This document shows, piece by piece, positions 45,226 to 53,825 of a stretch of DNA of 64,000 nucleotides. Below the pieces are notes generated by a model. That model was not told the origin of the DNA. It did no database searches and saw nothing but the letters and a program-made list of their open reading frames with translations. Both the position numbers and the translations under genes were made by a program. Position 1 is the stretch's first letter, and each line of letters opens with the position of its first letter. Source of the stretch: Bacillus marasmi (GTDB lineage: Bacteria > Bacillota > Bacilli > Bacillales > Cytobacillaceae); contig NZ_LR656167.1 in the NCBI RefSeq assembly GCF_902168435.1, forward strand, positions 186,001 to 250,000, written 5' to 3'.

Positions 45226-47541
45226 TTATTTTAATATGGAAAGAAATCGCGATTGATTGGCCTTTTTTCCACGAATTCGTTCGGGAATCGATAGATACAA
45301 TTGTTCCTGAGCCCGCGTTACCGCGACATATAATAAGCGTCGTTCTTCCTCAAGCGGCGCAGCATCCCCGTTACGCAGCGATTCTAAAGCATAGTCATGT
45401 GGAATTGTTCCATCGACAGTTCCTAACACATAAACAGTATTGTATTCTAGTCCCTTCGAGCGATGAATTGTGCTCAACGTAACGGCATCTTGAACATTTT
45501 TTGAGATGGCCTTCATTTCCTTATTCATAGCCTTCATATGGTCCGTATGCTCAAGAAACTCGACAACTGTCGTAAAGTTTTTCGCAGCAACCTTTAAATC
45601 TCGAACATCATCAGATCCCTTATCGAGCAAATTGCCTTCGTTGCCACGCTTCTTCACAAAATCTCCAAAGCCAAGCTCCTTTTCTACCGTTTCAATGGCA
45701 ACAGCTGGTGATAGTGTAGACAACCCACGTAAAATTGGCACCATTTTTTTCAATTTCTTTGCTTGGAAGGCATAGGAGGTTTTCAAACGGGAAAGTGATT
45801 CAAGCATTGTACAATCCTGTAAAATACTATCTGCTTTAATGTCGGATAATGCATTTTGGCGAATAAACAACGCTGGTAGCACCGTTTTAATCGCATTTTG
45901 ATCATCCTCATTCAGGCTTAGGCGTAAAAAGGCAAGCATTCCTTTGACGATGAAGCGGTCGTAAAACGATTCGATATCCTGGTCGATTTTAAAGGGAATA
46001 CTGGAATGGACAAGTCTTTCAAACATGGCTCGGCTTCCAGTGTTAGTTCTGAACAGAATCGCAAAATCGCTCGGTCGTTTACCTTGTCCGATTTTTTCCA
46101 AAATGTCTGTTAAAATCATCGTTGCTTCTTCCTCTTCATCATAAGGATAGAAGCTAATCGGCGCTTGGTGATAGCTGACTTGTGCATTCATCGATTTTGT
46201 TCGGCGCCGTTTATTTTGACTGATAATCTTATTTGCGACAGACACAATTTCGTGATTGGAGCGATAGTTTTGATCAAGCACAATCGTTTGAGCAGTTGGG
46301 AAATCATACTCGAAATCAAGCAAATAGGATGGATCACTACCGCGGAAGGCATAAATCGACTGATCGTCATCGCCAACGCCGCACACATTTTTCGTTTTTG
46401 CCGATAACAGTTTGATGAGTTCGTATTGAACTTTGTTAATATCCTGAAGCTCGTCGATTAAAAAATAATGAAAGCGATTTTGATAGTTTTCAAGTAGAGC
46501 AGGATCATCAAGAAACAGTTGATAACACCCAATTAACATATCATCGAAATCAAACAAATGGTTGTTGCGCAGGCTTTCTTCATAATGCTTATACAGTAAC
46601 GCAACCTTTTCTTCCCAAGCATCCGCTGGTTTAACAGTATTTGCCCACTCAAGGTTGTTTTTCCAATAGCTGATTTTTTGGAGGGCGAGGTCATAGGAAA
46701 ATTCCTTTTCGTCCAAATCAAGCTCCCTACCTGCTTCTTTTAAAATCTGTTCTTTCTGCCAATCTTTTTTCAAGAGATTGCGAGAGTCCCATTTTTCGCG
46801 GGCATGAAATGCAAGGATTCGATAAAAGATGCTGTGAAAGGTGCCGGTGACAAGGCTGTTAACTAGCGCTGGCGAAAGCTTTGGATAGCGGGTTAAGCGT
46901 TCTTTCATTTCCGCAGCAGCCTTTGCTGTAAACGTCACGAGCATAATCGAGCTTGGTGCAATTCTTTTTTCAACGAGCATAAAGGCTGTTCGGGCGGTTA
47001 ATACACGTGTTTTACCACTACCAGCTCCTGCAAGGACAAGGAGTGGGCCTTCCGTATTGGTAACTGCAGCAGCTTGGCTTGCGTCCAGTTGGAATCCTGC
47101 AAGTGCCAAATCTTCCAAATATGGATGTTTTTGTTGCATTTGATATGCAGGCGCTTTAATAAAGGGTTTATCAACCTTTAATTGGCGCGCACGTTTTTTA
47201 CCAACTTGACGAGTTGCGGTCGCTGCGGCAGTTGAAGTTGAGCCAACTGAACGAGCTACAGGAATGCGGAAGCCGTTCCGTTCAATATAAGAAACCTCAG
47301 TTGCTTGTGCTGGTTTTGGCGCTTCAAATTCTTCCTCAGACAGGTCAGTACACTGATTCTGAGTTGAAACTACATGAAAGAAATGGGGTTCTTCCATAAT
47401 ACCTAAATACAAGCGAACCGGAGCCCCACAGCTCGGACAAGCAAGATCGCCTTTTTTGCCAGCTTCATAGATTCGTTGATATTGCTCGCGATCAAGTTTA
47501 TCTAAATGGATTTTATCATCAAGGAAAATAGCTGTTTTCAT
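45226..47541 (-). CDS. yjcD: UvrD/Rep-type superfamily 1 helicase with N-terminal zinc-ribbon (YjcD)
   Basis: A 771-residue SF1A helicase. The N-terminal 65 residues form a Cys/His module: CPSC at 35-38, HFFH at 53-56 and Cys64. A linker rich in Ala/Lys/Arg follows, then helicase motifs: Walker A AGAGSGKT (171-178), motif II in DELQDI, GDDDQSIYAFRG (motif III), motif IV DQNYRS, and late motifs TIHRSKGLEY and VAVTRAQEQLY. It lies at the place of B. subtilis yjcD. The N-terminal module repeats the spacing seen in CoiA. A role in repair or recombination is likely; competence involvement is speculative. Confidence 0.92.
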   Translation of the reverse strand: MKTAIFLDDKIHLDKLDREQYQRIYEAGKKGDLACPSCGAPVRLYLGIMEEPHFFHVVSTQNQCTDLSEEEFEAPKPAQATEVSYIERNGFRIPVARSVGSTSTAAATATRQVGKKRARQLKVDKPFIKAPAYQMQQKHPYLEDLALAGFQLDASQAAAVTNTEGPLLVLAGAGSGKTRVLTARTAFMLVEKRIAPSSIMLVTFTAKAAAEMKERLTRYPKLSPALVNSLVTGTFHSIFYRILAFHAREKWDSRNLLKKDWQKEQILKEAGRELDLDEKEFSYDLALQKISYWKNNLEWANTVKPADAWEEKVALLYKHYEESLRNNHLFDFDDMLIGCYQLFLDDPALLENYQNRFHYFLIDELQDINKVQYELIKLLSAKTKNVCGVGDDDQSIYAFRGSDPSYLLDFEYDFPTAQTIVLDQNYRSNHEIVSVANKIISQNKRRRTKSMNAQVSYHQAPISFYPYDEEEEATMILTDILEKIGQGKRPSDFAILFRTNTGSRAMFERLVHSSIPFKIDQDIESFYDRFIVKGMLAFLRLSLNEDDQNAIKTVLPALFIRQNALSDIKADSILQDCTMLESLSRLKTSYAFQAKKLKKMVPILRGLSTLSPAVAIETVEKELGFGDFVKKRGNEGNLLDKGSDDVRDLKVAAKNFTTVVEFLEHTDHMKAMNKEMKAISKNVQDAVTLSTIHRSKGLEYNTVYVLGTVDGTIPHDYALESLRNGDAAPLEEERRLLYVAVTRAQEQLYLSIPERIRGKKANQSRFLSILK

Positions 47542-47618
47542 AGGAGGGTACCTCTTCTTATTTATTGCTTAGGAAATTTTAAATTTTAACGCTGTGGATA
47601 AGTTCACAACGTTATACA

Positions 47619-47866
47619 CGTCCAGCTACAGCGCTTAGGGGCTTGGGGTCACAAGCTTGTCTAGTGAAAGTGGCTAGGAGCTGAGTACATAAGCCAAATC
47701 CCTCCAGAGATTATCATCTCTTGCGTGATTCGTCTTATGTCCATCGCTCCTGAACGAGCCACTTTCACTTTTCTAACAATCCCTTCCGGAAATCAGGATT
47801 TCCTGCAGGGCGGACCTTGTGCCTGTCGCTCCTGATCAAGGCGCTTACGCTTTTGTTCTTGTAGGG
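47619..47866. repeat. MITE-like element interrupted by a second one (outer copy)
   Basis: The left part (47619-47656) reads CGTCCAGCTACAGCGCTTAG and on to CACAAGC; the right part (about 47774-47866) ends CGCTCCTGATCAAGGCGCTT ACGCTTTT. The parts have matching end layouts but are split by the inner element. The 500-bp gap 47542-48048 contains no gene besides these repeats and a terminator. Confidence 0.65.
47657..47773. repeat. MITE-like hairpin element (inner copy)
   Basis: GTGAAAGTGGCT near the left end and AGCCACTTTCAC near the right are perfectly inverted. Internal arms include GGAGC against GCTCC and ATAAG against CTTAT. The ends TTGTCTAG...ACTTTTC match the element at 34796-34917. Confidence 0.75.
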
Positions 47867-47981
47867 GCATTTTGGTTAGTTCATAATACAAAAGCCTAGG
47901 TTCATGTTTATCCGAAAAAATAATACAAATGTAATCATATCAAAATTTTAACTCAAGCTAAAGATAGAAAAGTTGGCAAAC

Positions 47982-48014
47982 AAAAACATGCAGTGGTAAA
48001 AACCTCACTGCATG
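47982..48014 (-). terminator. Terminator of the yjcG-yjcF unit
   Basis: On the minus strand CATGCAGTG and CACTGCATG form a perfect nine-base stem, followed by TTTTTG. Confidence 0.88.
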
Positions 48015-48048
48015 TACTAGTATCAATGATTCGATTTGTATCCACTTT

Positions 48049-48486
48049 CTAACACTTAATACCAACCGTTTTCTTCATTGCTCGGTGGGGTATCCCCGCA
48101 TCCAAAAATTCCCCGGATACGATTTCATAACCTAATTTAGAATAAAAAGGAATGGCATGGGTCTGTGCATTAAGCTTCAAACTTGAAATCCCTTGGTCGT
48201 GGGCGTATTGCTCAATCCGGTCCATAATCAGCTTTCCGGCACCCGTACCGCGCTCCTGTTTTAATATACAAATTCGTTCCACTTTGCCAATCCCATCAAG
48301 CAAACGGAAACGGCCAGCACCAACTGGCACTAAAGCTTCATTATACATGACAAAATGGGTCGCACTTTCTTCATATTCATCAATTTCCTCTTCGACAGGC
48401 ACGTTTTGTTCCTCAATAAAAACCTGTCTACGTACAGTATGGGCATCGTGTAATTCTCGGTCATTTTCTACGATTTTAATCTGCAT
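48049..48486 (-). CDS. yjcF: GNAT-family N-acetyltransferase (YjcF type)
   Basis: A 145-residue GNAT protein. It has the start MQIKIVENDRELHDAHTVRR, the VFIEEQNVPVEEEIDEYE stretch shared by YjcF/ElaA-like acetyltransferases and the acetyl-CoA loop ERGTGAGKLIM (about 91-101, Q/RxxGxG/A). I choose the ATG at 48486 after GGAAAGGAA; an upstream in-frame start would overlap yjcG. It is 4 bp downstream of yjcG and probably co-transcribed. Substrate unknown. Same order as in B. subtilis (yjcF, yjcG, yjcH). Confidence 0.9.
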   Translation of the reverse strand: MQIKIVENDRELHDAHTVRRQVFIEEQNVPVEEEIDEYEESATHFVMYNEALVPVGAGRFRLLDGIGKVERICILKQERGTGAGKLIMDRIEQYAHDQGISSLKLNAQTHAIPFYSKLGYEIVSGEFLDAGIPHRAMKKTVGIKC

Positions 48487-48490
48487 ATTG

Positions 48491-49003
48491 TTATTCCTTT
48501 CCAAAGCGAAATGTTTCATAGACGGTCCAGGAACCATTCTCTAACTGATATAGTAAATGGAAGCGGTCACAAGTTTCCTCATGCTCCATTTGCATCATAC
48601 GAAGCTGACCGTATACATCAGAATGCTCATCGTTCGAAAGGTTTTGGCCAATCGTAATATGAGGTACAAAGCTATACTCTGGAGCATCACCAATAATATT
48701 TATATGCAATGTCTTGTGCAGTTTCATGAGATCATCTGAAGGATCGATTTTAAAATAAATCACATTGTTAACAGGCTTAAACGAACTAACTTTTAACACA
48801 TTCAATGGAAACGGCTCCGTGTGGCTTGCAATTTGCTGAAGCCTTTGGGAGAGATTTTTTAGTTGGTACTCATCTGCTTCGAACGGTCCCTTTAAGGTAA
48901 TGTGTGGTGGAATCAAGGCGTAATGAGGGTCATATCTTTTTCGATAGGAATTCGCGAGATCCTGCAGTTTCTTAGAGGGAAAAATTGCAACACCAAACTT
49001 CAT
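48491..49003 (-). CDS. yjcG: 2H phosphoesterase superfamily protein (YjcG)
   Basis: A 170-residue member of the 2H phosphoesterase (LigT/2'-5' RNA ligase-like) superfamily. The two catalytic HxTx motifs are seen as HITL (34-37, in [10 protein letters not shown]) and HITI (115-118, in VPHITIGQ), about 80 residues apart as required. B. subtilis YjcG has the same arrangement. Substrate unknown; family members act on 2'-5' or cyclic phosphodiesters. It is preceded by GGAGGTAGTATA and followed at once by yjcF. Confidence 0.92.
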   Translation of the reverse strand: MKFGVAIFPSKKLQDLANSYRKRYDPHYALIPPHITLKGPFEADEYQLKNLSQRLQQIASHTEPFPLNVLKVSSFKPVNNVIYFKIDPSDDLMKLHKTLHINIIGDAPEYSFVPHITIGQNLSNDEHSDVYGQLRMMQMEHEETCDRFHLLYQLENGSWTVYETFRFGKE

Positions 49004-49142
49004 TATACTACCTCCTTCTCCTTGTTCGTTTGTATGGCCAATTTGAGCTTCTTTAATGAAAATACAATCAATGTTTTAGTTTATGTTGTGTATTATACCA
49101 AAAGTTCAATGACAAACCAATTTATGGCAGGCTGACCAATCT

Positions 49143-49883
49143 TTATGTTTTTGGTGAAAATAAAGAAGGTAAAGCGCGCCGTAAATCTTGTTGCCAGTAT
49201 TTCCAGGTATGGCTGCCATTAAATTCTTGATAGTGGTACTGGAAGCCTTTGGAAGCCAATATGGCAGCGAGTTTACGATTTTGTTCAATAAAATTTTCAA
49301 TTTTGCCGTGGTTGGTTTTTACTGAAATTTCTTCGGTGCCGACAACGTGGTAAATTTCAAGCAGAGCAGGATGTGAAAATTGCTCGATGGTGGAAAATAA
49401 ATTAATGTGAGCATATGGTGATTGAAGTGCGACCTTACCAAATGTATGCGGATAGGTGAGTGCAGCTTTGAAAGCAGTATAACCCGCCAGAGAATCACCT
49501 ATTAAAGCACGGCCCATACCAATTTGATAGGTGGGAAAGGTGCGATCTAAATATGGGACAAGTTCCTGAACCAAAAATTGAAGAAAGGCTTGAGACTGCT
49601 CACCATCTGGATGATACTTTTCATGACGATCTCTGCCATTCTTATAAGGAACTCCTACAATAATTAATTGCTCGATTACATTTTGATGGAGCATTTCATC
49701 GGCAAGCTTAACAATACCACCTAGCTGAAAATAATCCAATCCATCCAGAGCAATCAAAACATTGTATTTATAAAGAGGGGAGAAAGTAGGTGGTAAATAA
49801 ATAAGCAAGTCCATAGGTTCACCTAATTTATCGCTATGGATTGTATAATCCTGAACAGTTCCGCGGGGGAAATTCATCGTCAA
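49143..49883 (-). CDS. yjcH: Putative esterase (YjcH, enterochelin-esterase-like fold)
   Basis: A 246-residue alpha/beta hydrolase of the esterase D/Fes-like group. The nucleophile Ser131 lies in GDSLAGY, an oxyanion-type segment LIALDGLDYF stands near 43-52, and the catalytic His is probable in EFNGSHTWKYW (near 230). No signal peptide is visible, so it is likely cytosolic. It leads the yjcH-yjcG-yjcF set on the minus strand, with 139 bp before yjcG. AAAGGAGTGATTGACG precedes the ATG. Natural substrate unknown. Confidence 0.88.
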   Translation of the reverse strand: MTMNFPRGTVQDYTIHSDKLGEPMDLLIYLPPTFSPLYKYNVLIALDGLDYFQLGGIVKLADEMLHQNVIEQLIIVGVPYKNGRDRHEKYHPDGEQSQAFLQFLVQELVPYLDRTFPTYQIGMGRALIGDSLAGYTAFKAALTYPHTFGKVALQSPYAHINLFSTIEQFSHPALLEIYHVVGTEEISVKTNHGKIENFIEQNRKLAAILASKGFQYHYQEFNGSHTWKYWQQDLRRALPSLFSPKT

Positions 49884-50013
49884 TCACTCCTTTCAGGTGC
49901 AAATCATTTATCTTTTAGGGGGGAAAGCTCTTATTCTTAATATGAAAAAGTTGACATTATTGCTAATAAAGCTATAATAAGATGTATATTGTTTAATTAA
50001 CAATTTTATATTC

Positions 50014-50085
50014 GATTTGGTAGCTCAGCGGGAGAGCACCACGTTGACAGCGTGGGGGTCGTGGGTTCAATCCCCACCCAGATCA
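50014..50085 (+). tRNA. tRNA-Val, anticodon GAC
   Basis: Complete cloverleaf: acceptor GATTTGG/CCAGATC (one G-U), D arm GCTC/GAGC, anticodon arm CCACG/CGTGG with loop TTGACAG (anticodon GAC, reading GUC/GUU), T arm GTGGG/CCCAC with TTCAATC, and discriminator A. The 3' CCA is not encoded (TCA follows). It stands at the border between the conserved block and the AT-rich accessory region. Confidence 0.95.
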
Positions 50086-50105
50086 TCATTTATATGAACG
50101 ACACT

Positions 50106-50141
50106 AAAGACACATTTCATTAATTTGGAATGTGTCTTTTA
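50106..50141 (+). terminator. Terminator after tRNA-Val
   Basis: AAAGACACATTTC (50107 on) pairs with GAATGTGTCTTTT with a small mismatch. From here to 50421 no gene is seen; a degraded GCGCG hairpin fragment lies near 50153. Confidence 0.8.
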
Positions 50142-50421
50142 TTGTATAAAATGCGCGTTTCCATTATTCGTGTTTACCTCTTCGTCCATCCTGTTAATTC
50201 GAAGGGGGAGTGCTTTAATGGTTACATATTTTGAGAGGTAACCCATTTAGAAATATTTTTCAAATAGGCTTAAAAAGTTCGATCACTGTGGATTACAATT
50301 ATTCATAAAAAGAAAATTAGACGTTACCAAACGAATGGCTAAGAATATTCGATTAACGGGCACAAAGTTCAAATAGTTAGGAACGTCTCACTTATCTAAT
50401 AAACATTTAAGATGATGTAGT

Positions 50422-50447
50422 AAAAGGGAAGCCGCATTAGGCTTCCC
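50422..50447 (-). terminator. Terminator of the minus-strand gene at 50454
   Basis: GGGAAGCC and GGCTTCCC form a perfect stem around six bases; TTTT follows on the minus strand. Confidence 0.85.
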
Positions 50448-50453
50448 CTCATA

Positions 50454-50903
50454 TTATTCAGCACCTTTTAATAGTCCTAATTCAACCAAGTCTTTTCCCA
50501 TCTTATCGATACTGTTTGTTGTTTTCCATTTTTGTGTAGTATTATCAAACGTCAAAACATATAACTTATCGCTGCCACTAAGTTTTTTCTCAAATACATA
50601 ACCCTTTTTCTTTTCTTCGTTAATATAAAACAACGGAGCAAAATCACCAATAATTTGTTCGTCATGGATATCCATAAAAATTTTAGATAAAGACTTTTGT
50701 TGAACTGTTAAATCTCTCTTATTCCAATCAATTTCTCTTATATGTAATAAATTAAAACCGTCTAAATTGATTTTATGCGTATCAATAAAGTCATTAGTAA
50801 TGGTTTTAATAATTAATTCCTCAGTTAATTTTGCACTAACATTTGTTAAATAAGCTGTAAATGAAATTAATACCACCATAAATAATATTATTAGTCTTTT
50901 CAT
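50454..50903 (-). CDS. Secreted protein of unknown function
   Basis: Not recognised. The 149 residues start with a signal peptide (MKRLIILFMVVLISFTAYLT, probable cut after NVSA) and continue as a soluble domain with several aromatic residues and the end MGKDLVELGLLKG. I use the ATG at 50903 because GAGGTG lies nine bases upstream; the GTG at 50915 is inside that site. It is the first gene of the accessory region and one of few on the minus strand. It has its own terminator. Confidence 0.75.
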   Translation of the reverse strand: MKRLIILFMVVLISFTAYLTNVSAKLTEELIIKTITNDFIDTHKINLDGFNLLHIREIDWNKRDLTVQQKSLSKIFMDIHDEQIIGDFAPLFYINEEKKKGYVFEKKLSGSDKLYVLTFDNTTQKWKTTNSIDKMGKDLVELGLLKGAE

Positions 50904-51025
50904 ATCCCTATACACCTCAGTTGTTTTTCTTTTAGTTTTCCAATAACCATAACATATATTACAGTGATTTCTAATTTACATAACGTGGTCTTTTCTTCAA
51001 TATGGTAAGACTTTTATCTTCATGA

Positions 51026-51100
51026 AAAGGGCGCATTTCCATAGCATAGATCTGCGTTTTTTTGTATGTAAGGGCGCATTTTCTGAGAAGGAGCTGCACT
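51026..51100 (+). repeat. Two GGGCGC hairpin elements in tandem
   Basis: The first copy (51026-51064) has GGGCGCATTTCCATAGC, the arm TGCG and seven T. The second (51069-51100) has GGGCGCATTTTCTGAGAAGG and lacks a T-run. The rest of 50904-51325 is AT-rich and holds no gene. Confidence 0.75.
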
Positions 51101-51325
51101 CAATTTCCAGATTGCGAAGCAAACCTTTTAAAAGAAAATGGTATATCTATGTTAAAGTTAGCACTTAAACCGATGCAACTTAACATAATATGAAGAAATT
51201 ACCTAAAATGTACTAATTATGAAATTAATGATGTTAAACTTGTGCTATGTTTAATTAAGTAAAGCTGACAAAATCTATTGTAATTAGCATATCGATACAC
51301 TTCGAATAAAGGGAGCTAGCCCATA

Positions 51326-51985
51326 TTGATAAAAAATAAAAAATTTTTGTATCTTGCCATTATATTTTTCTTAGCGTCTATAACATTAAATGTACCTTTC
51401 CCACATAAAACGCTTTATGGTGCAACAGTTTATTTGTTTAACATACCTATTAAAACATTAAACGGACTCAATTATGTGGGGATTACTTCATTACTTTTAC
51501 TGATTCTTAGTCTATATTTTCTAGTAATATCATTAAATAAATATCATGCCCGATTTGTAGTGATTACTATAATCGTAGCGATGTTTCTCCCTTCATTCGT
51601 AGTGAGTTTGTATCAAAAAACCTTTGCAACTGGTATTTACTCGATTTCTTATGATGATAGTGGAAGTCATTGTAGTTTTCAAATGAAAAATGAGACAACA
51701 TTACATGGAAAGTGCGAACTACCTCTAAAAAATAATAGTAGAAATGATGTCCAATTTACCGTTGAATTTTATGAACCGTACCAGTCTGAAAATGATATTC
51801 CAATGGTTTCGCTAATGAATAAAAATACCTCTTATAACGTAATGCTCAGAGGAAAAGAGAGTAAACGCGTGAAATTTGAGACGAATATTGATGTATCGAA
51901 GATGAAAGAACACATCAATAGTGGAGAAATAACAGGTGGTGTGAATGTGATCATTAAGTCGGGGGCAAAAAGCAGAAAATTATGA
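51326..51985 (+). CDS. Membrane protein with an extracytoplasmic C-terminal domain, unknown
   Basis: Not recognised. The 219 residues contain three hydrophobic segments (about 6-24, 50-69 and 76-96) and then a polar 120-residue domain with two Cys (in GSHCSF and HGKCEL, near 115 and 128) that could form a disulfide outside the cell. The domain reads like a beta-sandwich (alternating hydrophobic strands, e.g. DVQFTVEFYEPY). The TTG start follows AAAGGGAG by ten bases. It stands alone between two GGGCGC hairpins. Confidence 0.7.
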   Translation: MIKNKKFLYLAIIFFLASITLNVPFPHKTLYGATVYLFNIPIKTLNGLNYVGITSLLLLILSLYFLVISLNKYHARFVVITIIVAMFLPSFVVSLYQKTFATGIYSISYDDSGSHCSFQMKNETTLHGKCELPLKNNSRNDVQFTVEFYEPYQSENDIPMVSLMNKNTSYNVMLRGKESKRVKFETNIDVSKMKEHINSGEITGGVNVIIKSGAKSRKL

Positions 51986-52011
51986 GTTGGTGTGGAAATC
52001 TTATTAAACTA

Positions 52012-52056
52012 AAGGGCGCATTTCTCAAGCAAGAGATGTGACATTTTATAATTATT
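52012..52056 (+). repeat. GGGCGC hairpin element
   Basis: GGGCGCATTTCTC, loop AAGCAA, GAGATGTGAC and an ATTTTAT tail. The arms pair only partly (CGCA with TGTG; CTC with GAG), so this copy looks degraded. Confidence 0.65.
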
Positions 52057-52183
52057 GCGAAACATTTAAAGGGCTTGACGGTCAAAAGCAGACTCCTGCC
52101 CAAGGGTTAGGTATTACGGATAAGATATTCAAAATTGAGGATATTTTATATTTAAGGTAATAATTGCAGACAATAACGTCTAA

Positions 52184-52756
52184 GTGTTTTACCAGAATAA
52201 AATCAAGGACGTGGTAATTATCAAGATATTTAAAATCTTCTTTTGGTGTATTGTTTTTACCTTCTCAATTTCTTATGCAGCTAAAGCTAACTACACAAGC
52301 GAAGAATTCCAAAAATCGCTTTTTGACATTGGTTTTAAGGAAGTTAATACAGCAATACAAGAAAGTAAAGGCCACTTTAAAAAGGATATTGCATTGCCAG
52401 TACAAATCCCTCCAATCGAATTTACGCACAGTTTCGGAAGGCTTAGTGATTTGGATGGTGACATAAACGATGGATTTGAAATTGAATACCGACATATCAA
52501 TAAACCGAAAAACCACTATATGATTTGGGTCAAACCAGTAAAATATGGTTTACCCATTAGGAAGGAACATATTGACCAAACCTTAAAACTAAAAGATGGA
52601 AGCAAAGCGATTTATAGTACCAAAATAGCAAGAGGATTTAATCTATTGGTATTCGAAAAAAGTGGTTGGCAGTATGTTCTAAACATTAATAAAACTGTTT
52701 CAGACCAAGTAACGCCAGAAATTTTAGTAGAGATAGCAAACTCAGTAAGTCCATAA
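52184..52756 (+). CDS. Secreted protein of unknown function
   Basis: Not recognised. An N-terminal hydrophobic segment (KIFKIFFWCIVFTFSISYA, about 14-32) followed by AKA suggests secretion; the mature part has about 155 residues with no Cys. The start is uncertain: the GTG at 52184 lacks a ribosome site, while AAGGA (52205-52209) would fit a start at GTG 52211 or ATT 52217 just before the signal peptide. It ends in ILVEIANSVSP, recalling proteins of the DUF4367 or LolA-like type, but I cannot place it. A terminator follows. Confidence 0.65.
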   Translation: MFYQNKIKDVVIIKIFKIFFWCIVFTFSISYAAKANYTSEEFQKSLFDIGFKEVNTAIQESKGHFKKDIALPVQIPPIEFTHSFGRLSDLDGDINDGFEIEYRHINKPKNHYMIWVKPVKYGLPIRKEHIDQTLKLKDGSKAIYSTKIARGFNLLVFEKSGWQYVLNINKTVSDQVTPEILVEIANSVSP

Positions 52757-52768
52757 TAAGTACCCATA

Positions 52769-52804
52769 AAAAAGCATCGGTCATTACAACCGATGCTTTT
52801 CTTG
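52769..52804 (+). terminator. Terminator after the gene at 52184
   Basis: AAAAGCATCGGT and ACCGATGCTTTT form a perfect 12-base stem around CATTACA (A/T flanks on both sides). Confidence 0.9.
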
Positions 52805-52917
52805 TGCTATTTCTAATGTTAATTTAACTGCTAAGTGGGCAGTTTTTTATCGAGAGAAATTTAGTTTTCCCTCCCATAACGGAACCCCTTAAATAAAAAC
52901 TAATGTGTTATTACATT

Positions 52918-52956
52918 AAAGGGCGCGAATCTCACACATGAGATGCGTCCTTTTTT
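52918..52956 (+). repeat. GGGCGC hairpin element / terminator
   Basis: GGGCGCGAATCTCA and TGAGATGCGTCC pair around CACA, followed by six T. The outer GGGCGC is kept while the inner arm (AATCTCA/TGAGAT) differs from other copies but still pairs. Confidence 0.85.
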
Positions 52957-53028
52957 GGTTAAGGATTATATGGTTGAAAATAATAATGGATATTTATGGT
53001 AATATATATTTAAGGATGGTGAAAAATC

Positions 53029-53211
53029 ATGAAGAAAAATTATACAGTGTTCTTTTTATTTTTGTTTAGTGCATCTATTGCTGGCGGTATGGCACTTAAA
53101 AATATTCTCGAATATTCAATGATTATTGGTGTGGGATTAGCATCAGTCTTTCTATTAGCTGCTGCGTTTTCACTTGGGAAAAAGAACCGGGATAATAGAA
53201 TACATAAATAA
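53029..53211 (+). CDS. Small two-helix membrane protein, unknown
   Basis: Not recognised. The 60 residues have two hydrophobic helices (about 6-22 and 29-49) and a basic tail KKNRDNRIHK, so both ends should face the cytoplasm. AAGGATGGTG precedes the ATG at a normal distance. It is a single gene placed between two GGGCGC hairpins. No Pfam-type motif is visible. Confidence 0.7.
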   Translation: MKKNYTVFFLFLFSASIAGGMALKNILEYSMIIGVGLASVFLLAAAFSLGKKNRDNRIHK

Positions 53212-53233
53212 ATGTTTTAAGTTATTCAATTAT

Positions 53234-53271
53234 CGGGCGCAATTTCTCAGATAAGGGATGTGCTTATTTTT
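53234..53271 (+). repeat. GGGCGC hairpin element
   Basis: TATCGGGCGCAATTTCTCAG, then GGGATGTGC and a TTATTTTTG tail. Pairing in the inner arm is imperfect. Confidence 0.7.
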
Positions 53272-53361
53272 GTTATGGACCAGATTGTTAAGAAAGCATG
53301 TGGATTAATAATTTAGTTTTTTCAAATGCTATGTTAAACATTTATTCTTGGATTTAATAAT

Positions 53362-53396
53362 AAAAGGACTTCGATAATATGAAGTCCTTTTTTAAA
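53362..53396. terminator. Terminator before the minus-strand gene at 53392
   Basis: AAAAGGACTTC and GAAGTCCTTTT form a perfect 11-base stem around GATAATAT, with A and T runs for both strands. Confidence 0.9.
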
Positions 53397-53580
53397 TTAA
53401 GATAAATGTTCCAAAAGCAACAAGAAAAATTCCTAATCCAAACTCAATATTACTTCTTACTCGGATGACACCTTTTTCTTTATAATCCTTTTGGTTCATT
53501 TTGAGTAAGGAGGAATAGAGCGCAATGATTCCCAATAAAATAATCAATACACCTATCAATATTGCCAATATATCCACCAA
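53392..53580 (-). CDS. Small two-helix membrane protein, unknown
   Basis: Not recognised. Up to 62 residues with two hydrophobic helices (about 3-25 and 45-62) joined by a basic loop (MNQKDYKEKGVIRVRSN). The start is uncertain: TTG 53580 and the following GTG lie very close to AAAAGG, and an internal TTG is possible. Its end overlaps the hairpin at 53362-53396. It has no sequence likeness that I can see to the other two-helix protein at 53029. The opposite strand to its neighbours makes it a separate unit. Confidence 0.6.
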   Translation of the reverse strand: MVDILAILIGVLIILLGIIALYSSLLKMNQKDYKEKGVIRVRSNIEFGLGIFLVAFGTFILI

Positions 53581-53681
53581 ACCTTTTATATATTTGAATT
53601 AGTTTTTCTTCAAATGGTAAATTCTGATAATCTTAGTCTATCATATGTGTCATTGGTTTACATAGAATCAATAACGCTCTT

Positions 53682-53735
53682 CAGCAATCGGGCGCGTATC
53701 CATAGCTGAGGACAAGCGCCCATTTTACGTTTTGG
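53682..53735 (+). repeat. GGGCGC hairpin element, long form
   Basis: The core GGGCGCGTATCC, loop ATAGCTGA, GGACAAGCGCCC starts at 53690 and is followed by ATTTTACGTTTTGG. TTCAGCAATC directly before it and GCCATAT after it are also found at other copies (60875-60883; 54920 onward). Confidence 0.88.
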
Positions 53736-53825
53736 TGCCATATTGCTAAAAAAGGTTATTTTATTTATTTGTGATAATATATTTTATGTAATGTAATAAT
53801 TTGGAAAGTGTATAGGAGGTTGATT

